NCBI RefSeq assembly: GCF_007993755.1
Contig: NZ_CP042467.1
Span: forward strand, 3,062,001 to 3,126,000
DNA: 64,000 nucleotides
From: Microvenator marinus
GTDB lineage: Bacteria; Myxococcota_A; Bradymonadia; Bradymonadales; Bradymonadaceae
Direction: 5' to 3'
Shown here: positions 1-8,835 of the stretch, one piece after another
Numbering within the stretch: position 1 is the first letter of the stretch
Layout: each line of letters starts with the position of its first letter
Notes under the pieces: generated by a model
Database searches by the model: none
What the model was told of the DNA's origin: nothing
The model's input: only the letters and a program-made list of their open reading frames with translations
Program-made: the position numbers and the translations under genes

Positions 1-213
1 CTTGCTCTGTGAAAGAGCCCAGATTTCGGCCCTAAGTTGGACAAGACCGTCCCAGTTCTCTTGATTGCCGAGCCTGTACACTTTCAGAGTCACCGGTCGA
101 CCGAGTCTTTCTTCCCACGCTGACCATGTCTCCTCGAGGCCATGAGACAACCGGTTCTGCACCCTGAGCATTGGAAAGATCTTGGCGAAATGTTCCTGAT
201 CGAGTTCACTCAT
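1..213 (-). CDS. Protein-kinase-like protein, N-terminal 71 residues (cut by window edge)
   Basis: The ATG lies at 213 and overlaps the end of the upstream kinase gene; 71 codons are open to the left edge. The visible part aligns by eye with the N-lobe of the two kinases next to it: a beta1-beta2 stretch (SHGLEETWSAWEERL), then VTLKVYRL, which would carry the beta3 lysine, then a helix with RAEIWALSQ matching the RREITVLKG helix of its neighbour. The glycine loop is degenerate, so it may be a pseudokinase. It is probably the third gene of a kinase operon. The catalytic loop lies outside the window, so activity cannot be judged. Confidence 0.65.
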   Translation of the reverse strand, partial: MSELDQEHFAKIFPMLRVQNRLSHGLEETWSAWEERLGRPVTLKVYRLGNQENWDGLVQLRAEIWALSQSK

Positions 214-1459
214 CGCCATCGTGTTCACTCACAAAATTGTTTATGGTCGCGTTCAGCCAATCGATCTCTTCAACGCTAACCTTTACGCTCAGCCTATGAC
301 TGTCCTTCGTTGTAATGGCGGCAGGGACTTTTTCCTGGCCATGTGAGATCAACTCAAACTTTACAAAATTATTTATGGGACCAGAATCAATTATACCCTT
401 GGGCGATTTAATGGTGTAGCGCTTGGGGTAAATGGTGATTTCGTTGGGGCGGGTGTAGTGGTCCCAAAAGAGTATGGGTAGAAAGACCAGTCCTGCGAGC
501 ACCGGAATCGTCTTTGCTCCCCCAAAGATGGCGATGAAGAGAAGAACGATTGTGATGATCGACGCAAATGCGATCAGTCGCCCCGATTGGCTTGGAGGCT
601 TGATCCTTAACGCGCCGGGGCTAGTCTCAAGGATGAGTTTGGTTTCTATGGGGCGGCGCGCGAGGCGAGTTTCTCCAGAGCCTTCGTTGAGGAGTTTCAG
701 AGCGCTCGAGGCGTCTTGGACGCGATCGTCTACAATGGGCTCGATGAGCTTTGAGATGAATCCCTTGAACGCCGGGCGCAGCGTCAGCACGAGCTGATTC
801 TCCCAGAGCGTCTTCATCTTGTGGACCGGCAACGTATCGGGCGCGCGCCCTGTAGCCAATCGCACCAAAGTCATCCCCAATGCATAGAGGTCACTCGCCG
901 GTACGGCGCGGCCCATCAACTGCTCGTACGGCATAAACCCTGTGGTTCCCACAATGGTGGAGCCGCCCTCATCCGAGGGTGTCACCAACTGCACCGCACC
1001 GAAGTCGATGAGGAAGACATCGGGTGCACGATACAAGATGTTCGAGGGCTTGATATCCCTGTGTACAAGCGGCGGAGAGAAGGACTGTAGGTAGAACAAA
1101 ATCTCCAGAACACCGCGCGCAATTTGCTCCAGATCGGCGGGCGCTGCACGCAGCTTCTCGAGCGAAGGGGCGTCTACAAACTCCTGAATCAGATAGATTC
1201 TCAGGCCGTCATCCTCGATCTCCACGTGCCGGATATACTTCGGAATACCTGGGTGATTGAGGCCTTTGAGAACAGTGATTTCGCGGCGAAAGAGGTCGAT
1301 CCCCTTCCATTCGTCGAGCTCCTCGAATTCGAAGATTTTGACGATCACCTCTTGGTCACGGTCCCGAGCACGCCACGTTTTTGCTTGTCCTTGGCCGAGG
1401 TATTCCAGCCATTCCAAGCCGGGGAGCGCATCGCGATGTTTGGACTCGATTTCAGTCAT
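206..1459 (-). CDS. Ser/Thr protein kinase with C-terminal membrane segment
   Basis: Eukaryote-like (Hanks-type) kinase of 417 residues. Visible signatures are the glycine loop LGQGQAKTW near residue 21, the beta3 lysine in VIVKIF (K41), HRDIKPSN at 133-140, DFG at 152-154 and the activation segment GTTGFMPYEQ. Two hydrophobic helices follow at roughly 293-333, leaving a C-terminal domain of about 80 residues, so it is likely an inner-membrane kinase with the catalytic domain in the cytoplasm. The ATG overlaps the upstream kinase gene by 8 bases, and a GGAG lies 7 bases upstream of it. The substrate is unknown; a PP2C phosphatase at 43.3-44.1 kb is a possible antagonist by family only. Confidence 0.92.
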   Translation of the reverse strand: MTEIESKHRDALPGLEWLEYLGQGQAKTWRARDRDQEVIVKIFEFEELDEWKGIDLFRREITVLKGLNHPGIPKYIRHVEIEDDGLRIYLIQEFVDAPSLEKLRAAPADLEQIARGVLEILFYLQSFSPPLVHRDIKPSNILYRAPDVFLIDFGAVQLVTPSDEGGSTIVGTTGFMPYEQLMGRAVPASDLYALGMTLVRLATGRAPDTLPVHKMKTLWENQLVLTLRPAFKGFISKLIEPIVDDRVQDASSALKLLNEGSGETRLARRPIETKLILETSPGALRIKPPSQSGRLIAFASIITIVLLFIAIFGGAKTIPVLAGLVFLPILFWDHYTRPNEITIYPKRYTIKSPKGIIDSGPINNFVKFELISHGQEKVPAAITTKDSHRLSVKVSVEEIDWLNATINNFVSEHDGDE

Positions 1460-2942
1460 CGGCGTTCTCCAGGATCCAGAGTCGAATCTCGTGAACGATG
1501 CGTTCCGCCTCCTTGGTGGTCACGGTGCGAGAAAGCTGAAGTTTGTTGTTCGGCTTGACGTTGATCATTGGCACTCCCGCTTCACCTTTGCTCGCTAATT
1601 TTACGTAAGGCTCTTCGAGATCGCGCAAAGGTACTATCGTTCGGTCTTGGCGCTCCTGCCAAATCAGCCCCTTTTCTTTTGAAAAACGCAGCGAAAATCG
1701 CTTAGAGCCCTCGAGTAATGACCAAAATGCGATCCCAAAAAAAACAAGCGGGAGAAAGAAAAGCGGCCATAGTCCAAGCCGCATGGGGATCAAGAGAAAC
1801 ACAATGCCTAAGACCGAGAAGATGTACCCACCTATGGTATGTGAATGATACTCGTCTTCATCAAAGACCAGAAGGTCACCGTCATTTCGATAGTAGGTCA
1901 GCCGTTTGATGCGTTGAGGGTTCGTGTTGAGCTGGATGCTGCGCTCGCGGCGTTTGACGGGGACCAAGTCCGCTGTGCTCGGGATCGCGAGGGCATTCTC
2001 GTCATCGAGATCTCTCAAAGCCTGGCGGGCATCTTTGGGGCGCGCCTCAACGTCGGGCTCCAGAAGCTTGTCGAGCCAATTTGAAAAATGCGTGTCTAGA
2101 TTTGCGCGCGAGCGCCAATCGAGCTTCAGGCGTTTTACCGGCAGTTCCGCAGGGTGACACCGTGTGGCCACATGAACCAGAGTGGCCGCGAGGGCGTAGA
2201 GGTCGCTGCCAGGTGCCGCGCGACCTGCAAGCTGTTCGGGCGGCATATAGCCTGTGGTTCCGACGATTGTGGTCCCGCGCGAGCCCTGATTTTGCACGGC
2301 ACCAAAGTCCACAAGAAAGACCTTGTCGTCTGCGCCGAGAATCATGTTCGCGGGCTTGATATCTCGGTGCAAAACTGGCGGATACTGGGAGTGAAGATAG
2401 CCCAGAATCTCGAGCACGCCTCGTGCGATATGCTCGAGCCTCTGCTGGTCAAACATCTCGGAGCGGGCGAGTCGAACCTCAAGATTGTCGCCCGCCACAA
2501 AAGTCTGGGCGAGGTAGAACTCGGTGCCGTCATTCTCTTCGAAGGCGTCGATATAGGCTGGGATGCCGGGGTGGTTAAGCTTTCGCAGTGCCTCGGCCTC
2601 GCGCTGAAAGAGGTCGATGGCTTTCCATTCATGGGCGAGCTTGACGTGAAGGGTTTTGAGGGCAACGAGTTGCCCTGTGTGTTGGTCGTGGGCGAGGAAG
2701 GTCTGACCCTGTGCGCCGTGCCCGATTTGCGAGATCAAGCGGTACCTTTGGTGGACCAGAGTCTCCGGGCAGTTGGCGGACATGCCGAGGACTTCTCTGG
2801 CCACGGTTGCGCGCGCTGCCGCCCATTCGTCGGCGTCCAAGGTGCCGTCGCCGTTGCGATCAAAACGCGCGATCAACTCCCCCGGATTTGTGCGCATTTC
2901 GGCCAGCCGCGCTTCGATTTGAGAATCAATGGAGGTGTTCAA
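1452..2942 (-). CDS. EF-hand-containing Ser/Thr protein kinase
   Basis: About 496 residues from the TTG start at 2942, chosen because a GGAG sits 5 bases upstream; an in-frame GTG at 2975 would add 11 residues. Near residue 28 is a canonical 12-residue EF-hand loop (DRNGDGTLDADE) with acidic or amide ligands at positions 1, 3, 5, 9 and 12. The kinase domain follows, with glycine loop IGHGAQGQ, VALKTL lysine, LHRDIKPAN, DFG and GTTGYMPPEQ. Two membrane helices lie in the C-terminal third, followed by a domain resembling the tail of the next kinase. A calcium-responsive kinase is plausible but inferred. It heads a run of three kinase-like genes. Confidence 0.92.
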   Translation of the reverse strand: MNTSIDSQIEARLAEMRTNPGELIARFDRNGDGTLDADEWAAARATVAREVLGMSANCPETLVHQRYRLISQIGHGAQGQTFLAHDQHTGQLVALKTLHVKLAHEWKAIDLFQREAEALRKLNHPGIPAYIDAFEENDGTEFYLAQTFVAGDNLEVRLARSEMFDQQRLEHIARGVLEILGYLHSQYPPVLHRDIKPANMILGADDKVFLVDFGAVQNQGSRGTTIVGTTGYMPPEQLAGRAAPGSDLYALAATLVHVATRCHPAELPVKRLKLDWRSRANLDTHFSNWLDKLLEPDVEARPKDARQALRDLDDENALAIPSTADLVPVKRRERSIQLNTNPQRIKRLTYYRNDGDLLVFDEDEYHSHTIGGYIFSVLGIVFLLIPMRLGLWPLFFLPLVFFGIAFWSLLEGSKRFSLRFSKEKGLIWQERQDRTIVPLRDLEEPYVKLASKGEAGVPMINVKPNNKLQLSRTVTTKEAERIVHEIRLWILENADD

Positions 2943-3005
2943 CCAAACTCCGTTTGTCGTGCACTTTTGAAGCACCCTAAACGGAAATTGCGGTTCCTTC
3001 TAGAC

Positions 3006-3671
3006 TCATCCGGGCCCGACACAGGCGGACGCGCAGTATCCGAGGCCAGGCCAGCTCTCGCTCGGCTGCCGGCACACATCGGCCTCGTCATCGCACCCAA
3101 GCCCGCCGTCCAGATAACAGAGCTTTCGGCAAGTCCCGAAGAAGCATAGGTGGCCTGGGGCGCAGCGTTGTTCCGTGCCTGCGCATGACTCCATCTCTTG
3201 GAGGACGTGTTCGCGCTCAGGCACGAGGCAGGCTCCAACCACGACGGCTTGCTCGCCCATGACTTGTTGGGCTGGTAGGCATGATTCGCCGCCGGAGCAG
3301 CCCTGGGCGCGCACGACGTCGCATTGCCCAATATACTGGCCTGGATTCGGAAATTCGCAGGTTTCCACGCTGATCTCAGACATATCGACCGGCATGTCCT
3401 CTTCGGTGCCGGGCATGTCTTCTTCGGTGCTGGGCATGTCTTCTTCTGTACCGGTCATGTCTTCTTCGGTGCCGGTCATGTCTTCTTCTGTACCGGGCAT
3501 GTCTTGCATGTTGGACATATCTTGAGTGTTGGACATGTCTGCCGTGCTTGGCATATCGCCCTGATTGTAGACGGGTTCCGGACCGCCCTCGGGATCACCG
3601 CAGGCAACGAGGAGGATAAGTGTACAAGCGGCTTGTAGCCGCTTGAGATGGGTAGGGTAAGGATACTTCAT
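3006..3671 (-). CDS. Cys-rich lipoprotein with Asp-Met tandem-repeat linker
   Basis: Start is the ATG at 3671; a TTG two codons earlier is less likely. A signal peptide ends in the lipobox LLVAC, so this is an exported lipoprotein. After the cysteine comes a low-complexity linker of repeated DMPGTEE/DMTGTEE units encoded by 21-base tandem repeats, then a Cys-rich C-terminal domain with pairs such as CSGGESC, CAGTEQRC and CFFGTCRKLC, likely disulfide-bonded. No named family was recognised. The linker resembles post-lipobox spacers in five other lipoproteins of this window. Only about 60 bases separate its stop from the kinase gene start, so co-transcription is possible. Confidence 0.85.
   Translation of the reverse strand: MKYPYPTHLKRLQAACTLILLVACGDPEGGPEPVYNQGDMPSTADMSNTQDMSNMQDMPGTEEDMTGTEEDMTGTEEDMPSTEEDMPGTEEDMPVDMSEISVETCEFPNPGQYIGQCDVVRAQGCSGGESCLPAQQVMGEQAVVVGACLVPEREHVLQEMESCAGTEQRCAPGHLCFFGTCRKLCYLDGGLGCDDEADVCRQPSESWPGLGYCASACVGPG
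3393..3497. repeat. Five 21-bp tandem repeats within a lipoprotein gene
   Basis: Five consecutive 21-base units begin with CATGTC (3393, 3414, 3435, 3456, 3477), and a partial sixth begins at 3498. On the minus strand each codes for seven residues of the form DMPxTEE. Because the unit is a multiple of three, gain or loss of units would change linker length without breaking the frame. Confidence 0.9.
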
Positions 3672-3787
3672 AATCAAATCTATCTAAAAGCCAATGTCAC
3701 TAGATGAATCTTAACATCAATGATCAATCTTTTAACATTAAGTTGGGATTTTAGATAAATTGGATTTTGGAAGACTTCTCCACTCCC

Positions 3788-3812
3788 TTCCCACGCGGCT
3801 ACCGCGTGTACA
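3788..3812 (-). terminator. Hairpin after the GT39 gene, possible terminator
   Basis: A perfect 7-bp stem, CACGCGG / CCGCGTG (3792-3798 and 3802-3808) with a 3-base loop, begins a few bases after the stop codon at 3815. There is no clear T-tract on the minus strand, so it may be a weak or Rho-assisted terminator of the run coming from the right. Confidence 0.45.
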
Positions 3813-3814
3813 GG

Positions 3815-6514
3815 TTAGAGTGCTTCCACCCGAATCTTGCCCGCAGTCACACGGTTTTGCCCGTCGTGCGCCGCACGTGGCGTGACCTTCATCCGGTTCG
3901 AACCCACAAAGAATCCGAAGTTCAAGTTGTAGATGCCGGGGGTGCTGTAGTTCTCGATCTTGAGGTGATGCCTTGAGCGCACCACGTCTCCAGGCAACCA
4001 GAGGTTCGTGGGGAACCAGCCGTCGTTCGGGTAGTGATCGCCATTGATTCGGTTTCCGGGAGTGTCCACGTGCACGAAGATTTTTTGATTGCCAGGCACG
4101 CGATTCAGGACCCTGAAATAGTAGTCGATCACAGCTGTCTCGCCCCATTTGTACACCGGATGCCCGTCCTTACCCGCCGGCCTGTCATAGGACACGCCCA
4201 ACATCTCGAGCTGGCCATCGAACTTGGGGTGTACCTTCTGGCCATCTGCGTCCACAAGCAGCGGATTCTGAATCACCGACTCATCTTCGATGATGCTTTC
4301 CGCCACGTAGTTATGATCTTTCTCGCCGTCTTCGAGCTGGTTCGAGACCAGCAGGAGTCGGCTCGAGCGGGCATCGAGCACCACCAGGTTTTGCTTGGTC
4401 TGTCGGCGGATATCCTGGTTGATCTTGGCCAGATTATCGCGCGGAATCACGGCGAAGAGGCGCTCAGGCGACGCGAACTTCTGGCGGAACTCGGCTGCGT
4501 TCGCGATGGTTTCCAAGTCCTGCAGATAGACCGAAGACTCACGATCAGCCACGTCGTAGCGGTAGAGTTTGGCGTCAGCCTCAGCACTCTCCTGATAGGT
4601 TTCAAACACGCCACGCTGGGAAAGGTGGTTGGTCAGGTCAGGGATAAACTTCGTCTGGTAGACCAAGGTCGTGACGAGAGCCAAGCCAAGGAGGATGAAC
4701 ACGAAGCCCTTCTGAGACTCCACAATCCCCGCCACGCGCGGAATCAGGCCGTCTTCGGCACGGAAGGCCTCTTTTTGGGCAGAGCGCGCCTCGAACGGAC
4801 GCTCAGATTCTGAGTCCGAGCCTTGCGAGAGGTTCTTGATGCCGTCGCGAATGCTGACGAACCAGCCCTTAGGACCGCGCTTGAGCCACTGAATGGCTCC
4901 AGGTGCTCGCCGAAGCGTAATTCCGGCCCAAGATAGCAGTCCGAAGAAGTAGACCACGAGCGTGGCCATCATGGCGTATTTGAGCACTTTCATAGCGCGC
5001 CCAAAACTGAAGTCTTCCTCGAGGTCGAGTTTGTCTTGGAGCACAGTATAGACTTCTACAAAACGCGCCGGGAAACGCTCGAGGTCTTTACCCACCATCA
5101 TCACGGCCGCCACGGCGAAGAAGCCCATCGCGTAGAGCGCGAGCGGCTTTTGTCGCAGCTCGTCCCAAAACTCGTCGTCCGCGAACATCACCCCCACACC
5201 GATGGCGAGCGCGAGGAAGCCCGGGAAGAAGTAGTGGCTGTAGATGGAGCCGAAGATCATCAACACGGCGCTAAACGCTGCCCACACAAGCACCAGCCTT
5301 TTGGCAGCTGTACGCTCGGCCTTCACGTCGTCCGCATCAAGCCGGGTGGCGCGCCCGAGGTACGCAAGTCCAAGCGGAACGATGCCTACCCAGGGCACGA
5401 TCGCAAATCCGATCTGGCGCACCCAGAGGTCGAAGGTCATATGCTTGGAAACAAGGCTAGTGCCGAAGATCTCGTGCTCCAAGAAGAAGGTGAGCACCGG
5501 GATCTTCCCAAAGACTTCGCCATTTTGGAGAAGGGTTGGATTCGCGGCGCCGTAGGTCCAGCCAACACCAAAAATCACGGCTGTTAGCGCAAGAAGACCG
5601 ACCCAGCCTCGGCTCCAAAACGCCTGGCCGGGTCTTGAGTCTCGTGCTGCCCAGAAGAGCCCAAGGCTCAGGAGCAGCGGGATGAGTACGCTTACGATTT
5701 GGCCACGATGAGGGATAAACACGTCTTTCATCTCGGCCAGATCGCCGGAGCCCCAGGCCCACGCAAATGCAACCGCGCTCAACCCAATCGAGGCGGAGGC
5801 TTCGATCAATCGGCGCTTTTGAATCTTGCCTTCGGAGATGGCTTCGGTGAGCGCGTGCACACCCAGAATCACGAGCACGAGGAGTACACCAAAGAGACGT
5901 TGGTCTAGGAAGACGAGCGTCATGGCTGCGGTGAAGAGCCCAAGCCATTGAGCACGCTTTTCTTGAGCGTAGACAAACTCAAACCAGGCCATGAACGCGA
6001 GGCTTGTGGTGACCACAAAGAGAACCTCGGTGGCGAGGTTGTGCGAGGCGATGAAAATCACGGGGAAGGTGGCGAAAACGAGGCCCGAGATGAGACCTGC
6101 GCGCGTGGAAAACCGCTTTCGCACCCACGCAAAATTCACCATCACCAGCACCCAGAGCGCGAGCGCGAATCCCGCGCGGGTTTTGAGCTCGAGCGCACCG
6201 ACTTTGACTTCACCGCTCCCTGCGCCGAGCGACATCAACCAAACCTTGAGAAGCGAGCGCCCCACGGGCTCACCCTCCAAGGTGGGGACCACGGCGTTAT
6301 AGCTTGGTGCGGCTGGGTTTGTGCTGGGCTCAGCGGGTCCACGAGTGGCGTATTCTTCGGCAACGAGAAACTCGCTGGCTTCCCATGGTTCCCAAAAACC
6401 GACCGAGCTCAGGTTGAGACCAAAGATGATGGCGACCAAGACCCCGAGCACAATCCATGCGGCCCTCGAGCCTTTGGGGCTCTCGAGTTTCTGGGTGAAC
6501 GAATCCATGTTCAT
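3815..6514 (-). CDS. GT39/PMT-like membrane glycosyltransferase
   Basis: An 899-residue polytopic membrane protein of GT-C type. An N-terminal helix is followed by a periplasmic loop with acidic motif FWEPWEASEFLVAEE, positioned like the catalytic Asp/Glu loop of ArnT/PMT-family enzymes; about a dozen further hydrophobic helices follow, then a soluble C-terminal region of about 270 residues with a beta-rich end. Such enzymes move a sugar from a polyprenyl-phosphate donor to lipid or protein on the periplasmic side; the acceptor here is unknown. Its ATG overlaps the stop of the acyl-CoA-synthetase-like gene by 4 bases, so the two are translationally coupled. Confidence 0.85.
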   Translation of the reverse strand: MNMDSFTQKLESPKGSRAAWIVLGVLVAIIFGLNLSSVGFWEPWEASEFLVAEEYATRGPAEPSTNPAAPSYNAVVPTLEGEPVGRSLLKVWLMSLGAGSGEVKVGALELKTRAGFALALWVLVMVNFAWVRKRFSTRAGLISGLVFATFPVIFIASHNLATEVLFVVTTSLAFMAWFEFVYAQEKRAQWLGLFTAAMTLVFLDQRLFGVLLVLVILGVHALTEAISEGKIQKRRLIEASASIGLSAVAFAWAWGSGDLAEMKDVFIPHRGQIVSVLIPLLLSLGLFWAARDSRPGQAFWSRGWVGLLALTAVIFGVGWTYGAANPTLLQNGEVFGKIPVLTFFLEHEIFGTSLVSKHMTFDLWVRQIGFAIVPWVGIVPLGLAYLGRATRLDADDVKAERTAAKRLVLVWAAFSAVLMIFGSIYSHYFFPGFLALAIGVGVMFADDEFWDELRQKPLALYAMGFFAVAAVMMVGKDLERFPARFVEVYTVLQDKLDLEEDFSFGRAMKVLKYAMMATLVVYFFGLLSWAGITLRRAPGAIQWLKRGPKGWFVSIRDGIKNLSQGSDSESERPFEARSAQKEAFRAEDGLIPRVAGIVESQKGFVFILLGLALVTTLVYQTKFIPDLTNHLSQRGVFETYQESAEADAKLYRYDVADRESSVYLQDLETIANAAEFRQKFASPERLFAVIPRDNLAKINQDIRRQTKQNLVVLDARSSRLLLVSNQLEDGEKDHNYVAESIIEDESVIQNPLLVDADGQKVHPKFDGQLEMLGVSYDRPAGKDGHPVYKWGETAVIDYYFRVLNRVPGNQKIFVHVDTPGNRINGDHYPNDGWFPTNLWLPGDVVRSRHHLKIENYSTPGIYNLNFGFFVGSNRMKVTPRAAHDGQNRVTAGKIRVEAL

Positions 6515-7884
6515 GCTGATTTCTTAGGTTCTAGAAAGAGAAATGCGCTGCTTATATGCCCGATTGCGCCGGTATCGAGATAGCCGTCTTCGCCGATTTC
6601 GAGCGGGCCTTTTTGATCCCAGTAGCCTGAGAAGAGCACGTCGGACTTGACCAGAAGGGGGCCTGACTCGTCGGTTTTTGCGCCTTTGATTTTAGCAACA
6701 TAGCCTTGCACCGGGCGGCCCACGGAGTGACGGCGTCTGGCTTCGGGGCGCTCCAGATGCGTGATTCCGGCTTCGGGAATTCCGAACATGCCGCAAACCG
6801 AAACGCCGGACGCATCCAAGATATCGAGGACTTCGTCGGCCACAGGCGCGAAGTTCTCGGCATGAGTCCCGAGCAGGATACGCGCGACTTTTCCGCCAAA
6901 ATAGGAACGGACCGGCTCGTAAAGCACCTTCGCAGCCGCTTTTTCGCCAATCATCTGCAGCGCCCGCGCAAAACCAAAGGGATTTTCGTCTTTGAGGAAA
7001 TTCGGGGCGCGCTCGATATGCGCCTGCCATATCTTGAGTTGCGACTCGATCGTGGCAGGGCCGCATGCAATCACGGTCGGCTGAAGCACCCCAAAATCTG
7101 CTTCGAGCTCCGCAAGCCCGTCAGCGATGGCGAGTGTTCGCCCCTGAAGCATGGCCGCCATGGTCAACAAGATGGCGTAGAACCAGGAATAGCCCATCAG
7201 GACCGCGAGCACGTCGGAGTCTTCGAGCTGCAGGTCGCCACCCAAATACTCCAGCATCACGGCCAGTTTACCCCCGCCGAAGGTTGCGCCATGCGGGTCG
7301 TCACCGGGCTCAAACGCAAAGAGGATTAGAGCCGGTGCGTCGGGCGCAAGGTTGTACATGCGTTTCGCGAGGTCATCGAGGGCGCCGCGCTGCGCGCGAT
7401 ACTTTCCGCGTTCAAGAAGGTGCGCAATATCGCTCACGCTCTCCTGGCGTGCGGCCTTGACCTCCTTGAGGCAGATCCAACGCAAGTGGTCGGGAAGGTT
7501 TGCGCCTTGACCGCGGATATCCAAAAGGCCGGCCTCATCGTAGACCACGATCCAGTCGGCCCCAGCCCTAGCGAGGCATCGCAGGGTTTCTCGGCGATCG
7601 CGGCCCGACGCGAGCGGGACTACCACGCCGCCGACCATCCAAACCGCCCACGCAAGCTCGAGCCATTCAGGGCAATTTCGGGCCACCATGCCTACGCGCT
7701 GCCCAACCTCAAGACCCGCGTCCATGAGGCCAATGGCTAGGCGTTGCACGCGACGAGTCCACTCAAAATAGGTCTGTGAGACGCGCTCCGGCCCCTTGGC
7801 GCCGCGCTCCACCCTCAAGACCGCGGGTCGGTCTTTATGATCTACGGTGAACCGAGTCCAAGAATGGGTCGCGAAATTACGCAT
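6511..7884 (-). CDS. Degenerate AMP-binding (acyl-CoA synthetase-like) protein
   Basis: 457 residues. The N-terminal half reads like an acyl-CoA synthetase/AMP-ligase (YFEWTRRVQRLAIGLMDAGL, then ARNCPEWLELAWAVWMVGGVVVPL). The phosphate-binding signature is lost: where MenE in this window has MYTSGTTGLPKP, this protein has LFAFEPGDDPHGATF (about residues 187-201). The C-terminal subdomain with the GGENVYPAEVE hinge and the catalytic lysine is also absent; the protein ends soon after the region matching TGDFGYL. It is therefore probably not a normal ligase. It starts 4 bases after deoC and overlaps the GT39 gene. An alternative is a divergent enzyme using another chemistry. Confidence 0.75.
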   Translation of the reverse strand: MRNFATHSWTRFTVDHKDRPAVLRVERGAKGPERVSQTYFEWTRRVQRLAIGLMDAGLEVGQRVGMVARNCPEWLELAWAVWMVGGVVVPLASGRDRRETLRCLARAGADWIVVYDEAGLLDIRGQGANLPDHLRWICLKEVKAARQESVSDIAHLLERGKYRAQRGALDDLAKRMYNLAPDAPALILFAFEPGDDPHGATFGGGKLAVMLEYLGGDLQLEDSDVLAVLMGYSWFYAILLTMAAMLQGRTLAIADGLAELEADFGVLQPTVIACGPATIESQLKIWQAHIERAPNFLKDENPFGFARALQMIGEKAAAKVLYEPVRSYFGGKVARILLGTHAENFAPVADEVLDILDASGVSVCGMFGIPEAGITHLERPEARRRHSVGRPVQGYVAKIKGAKTDESGPLLVKSDVLFSGYWDQKGPLEIGEDGYLDTGAIGHISSAFLFLEPKKSA

Positions 7885-7887
7885 GGA

Positions 7888-8784
7888 TTAGTATCCGCTG
7901 GTGCCCTTGCCACCGGTGACGATCGCCACGGACGACGAGCATCCGAGCCTGTTTGCGCCGGCCTTGAGCATATTTTGGGCATCCTCGTAGGTTCGAACGC
8001 CACCGGACGCTTTGACGCCCATATCCGGCCCAACAACAGCGCGCATGAGCGCGATATCTTCGGCCGTTGCGCCGCCTGGGCCAAAGCCCGTTGAGGTCTT
8101 TACGAAATGCGCCGAAGCTACTTTGGAGAGTGCACACGCCACCACTTTTTCGTGCTGCGTGAGCATGCCGGTCTCCAAGATCACCTTCACAAGTTTTCCG
8201 GGTACAGCCTTCACCACTCGTTCGATATCGTCGGTGACGAGGGCATAATCTCGCGATTTGAGCGCGCCGATATTGATGACCATATCGATCTCATCGGCGC
8301 CACAGCGCACGGCTTCGCGTGCCTCAAACCCCTTAGACCCGGGCGTGCCAGCACCCAGGGGAAAGCCTACCACAGCGCAGACCTTCACACCGCTCCCAGA
8401 TAGGAATGACGCGGCGAGCCGGACGTTGGCAGAGTTGACACAGACGCTAAAGAAGTTGTGTTTTCGAGCTTCTTCGCAGAGTGCCTGGATGGAGTCGCGG
8501 TCGGCGTCGGGCTTAAGCAAGGTATGATCGATGTAGCGCGCGGTTTCCATGGTGGAAGGCATGACTTTGGGCGCCGAGAACTCGGAGGACTCGCGCACCA
8601 TGGGGTTGAGTCCACACGACTGGCAACCAGAAGACGGAAGGTCGCATGTCAAACATCCGGGCGCGTGGACTTTGCGTCCATCAGCGCGCTCAGCTTGAAC
8701 CGGAGCGGCCTGCGGCCCCATCAATCGGTCACGAACGCGATCTGTAATCGCATCTACTAACGCATCAATACTTCTCTCATCCAC
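7888..8784 (-). CDS. deoC: Deoxyribose-phosphate aldolase with N-terminal targeting-like extension
   Basis: Class I aldolase cleaving 2-deoxyribose 5-phosphate to acetaldehyde and glyceraldehyde 3-phosphate, or a related reaction. The GTG at 8784 is chosen because AAGGGG lies 6 bases upstream; a TTG at 8814 would add 10 residues. The DERA barrel starts near residue 84 ([10 protein letters not shown]) and carries KVILETGML, the Schiff-base lysine in [12 protein letters not shown], and [10 protein letters not shown]. The first 80 residues are extra for the family: an amphipathic helix at 6-22 ([16 protein letters not shown]), a Pro/Ala linker, and C44xxC47-x6-C54xxC57. Such helix-plus-linker tails resemble microcompartment encapsulation peptides; no shell gene is in the window. 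Confidence 0.9.
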   Translation of the reverse strand: MDERSIDALVDAITDRVRDRLMGPQAAPVQAERADGRKVHAPGCLTCDLPSSGCQSCGLNPMVRESSEFSAPKVMPSTMETARYIDHTLLKPDADRDSIQALCEEARKHNFFSVCVNSANVRLAASFLSGSGVKVCAVVGFPLGAGTPGSKGFEAREAVRCGADEIDMVINIGALKSRDYALVTDDIERVVKAVPGKLVKVILETGMLTQHEKVVACALSKVASAHFVKTSTGFGPGGATAEDIALMRAVVGPDMGVKASGGVRTYEDAQNMLKAGANRLGCSSSVAIVTGGKGTSGY

Positions 8785-8835
8785 GCAAGACCCCTTGGGT
8801 GCAGCCAATCGCAACGCCGTCTTTTACCGCAAGAA

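Noticed and set aside
2154-3149. Long open frame on the plus strand (331 codons)
   Set aside because: Antisense to the EF-hand kinase and the lipoprotein, with no recognisable motif or ribosome site; a product of high GC content.
3623-3637. The 17-base sequence TGTACAAGCGGCTTGTA occurs here and at 8845-8861, both as near palindromes
   Set aside because: One copy lies inside a signal-peptide coding region and the other forms a terminator; two copies in 64 kb are compatible with chance, so no repeat family is claimed.
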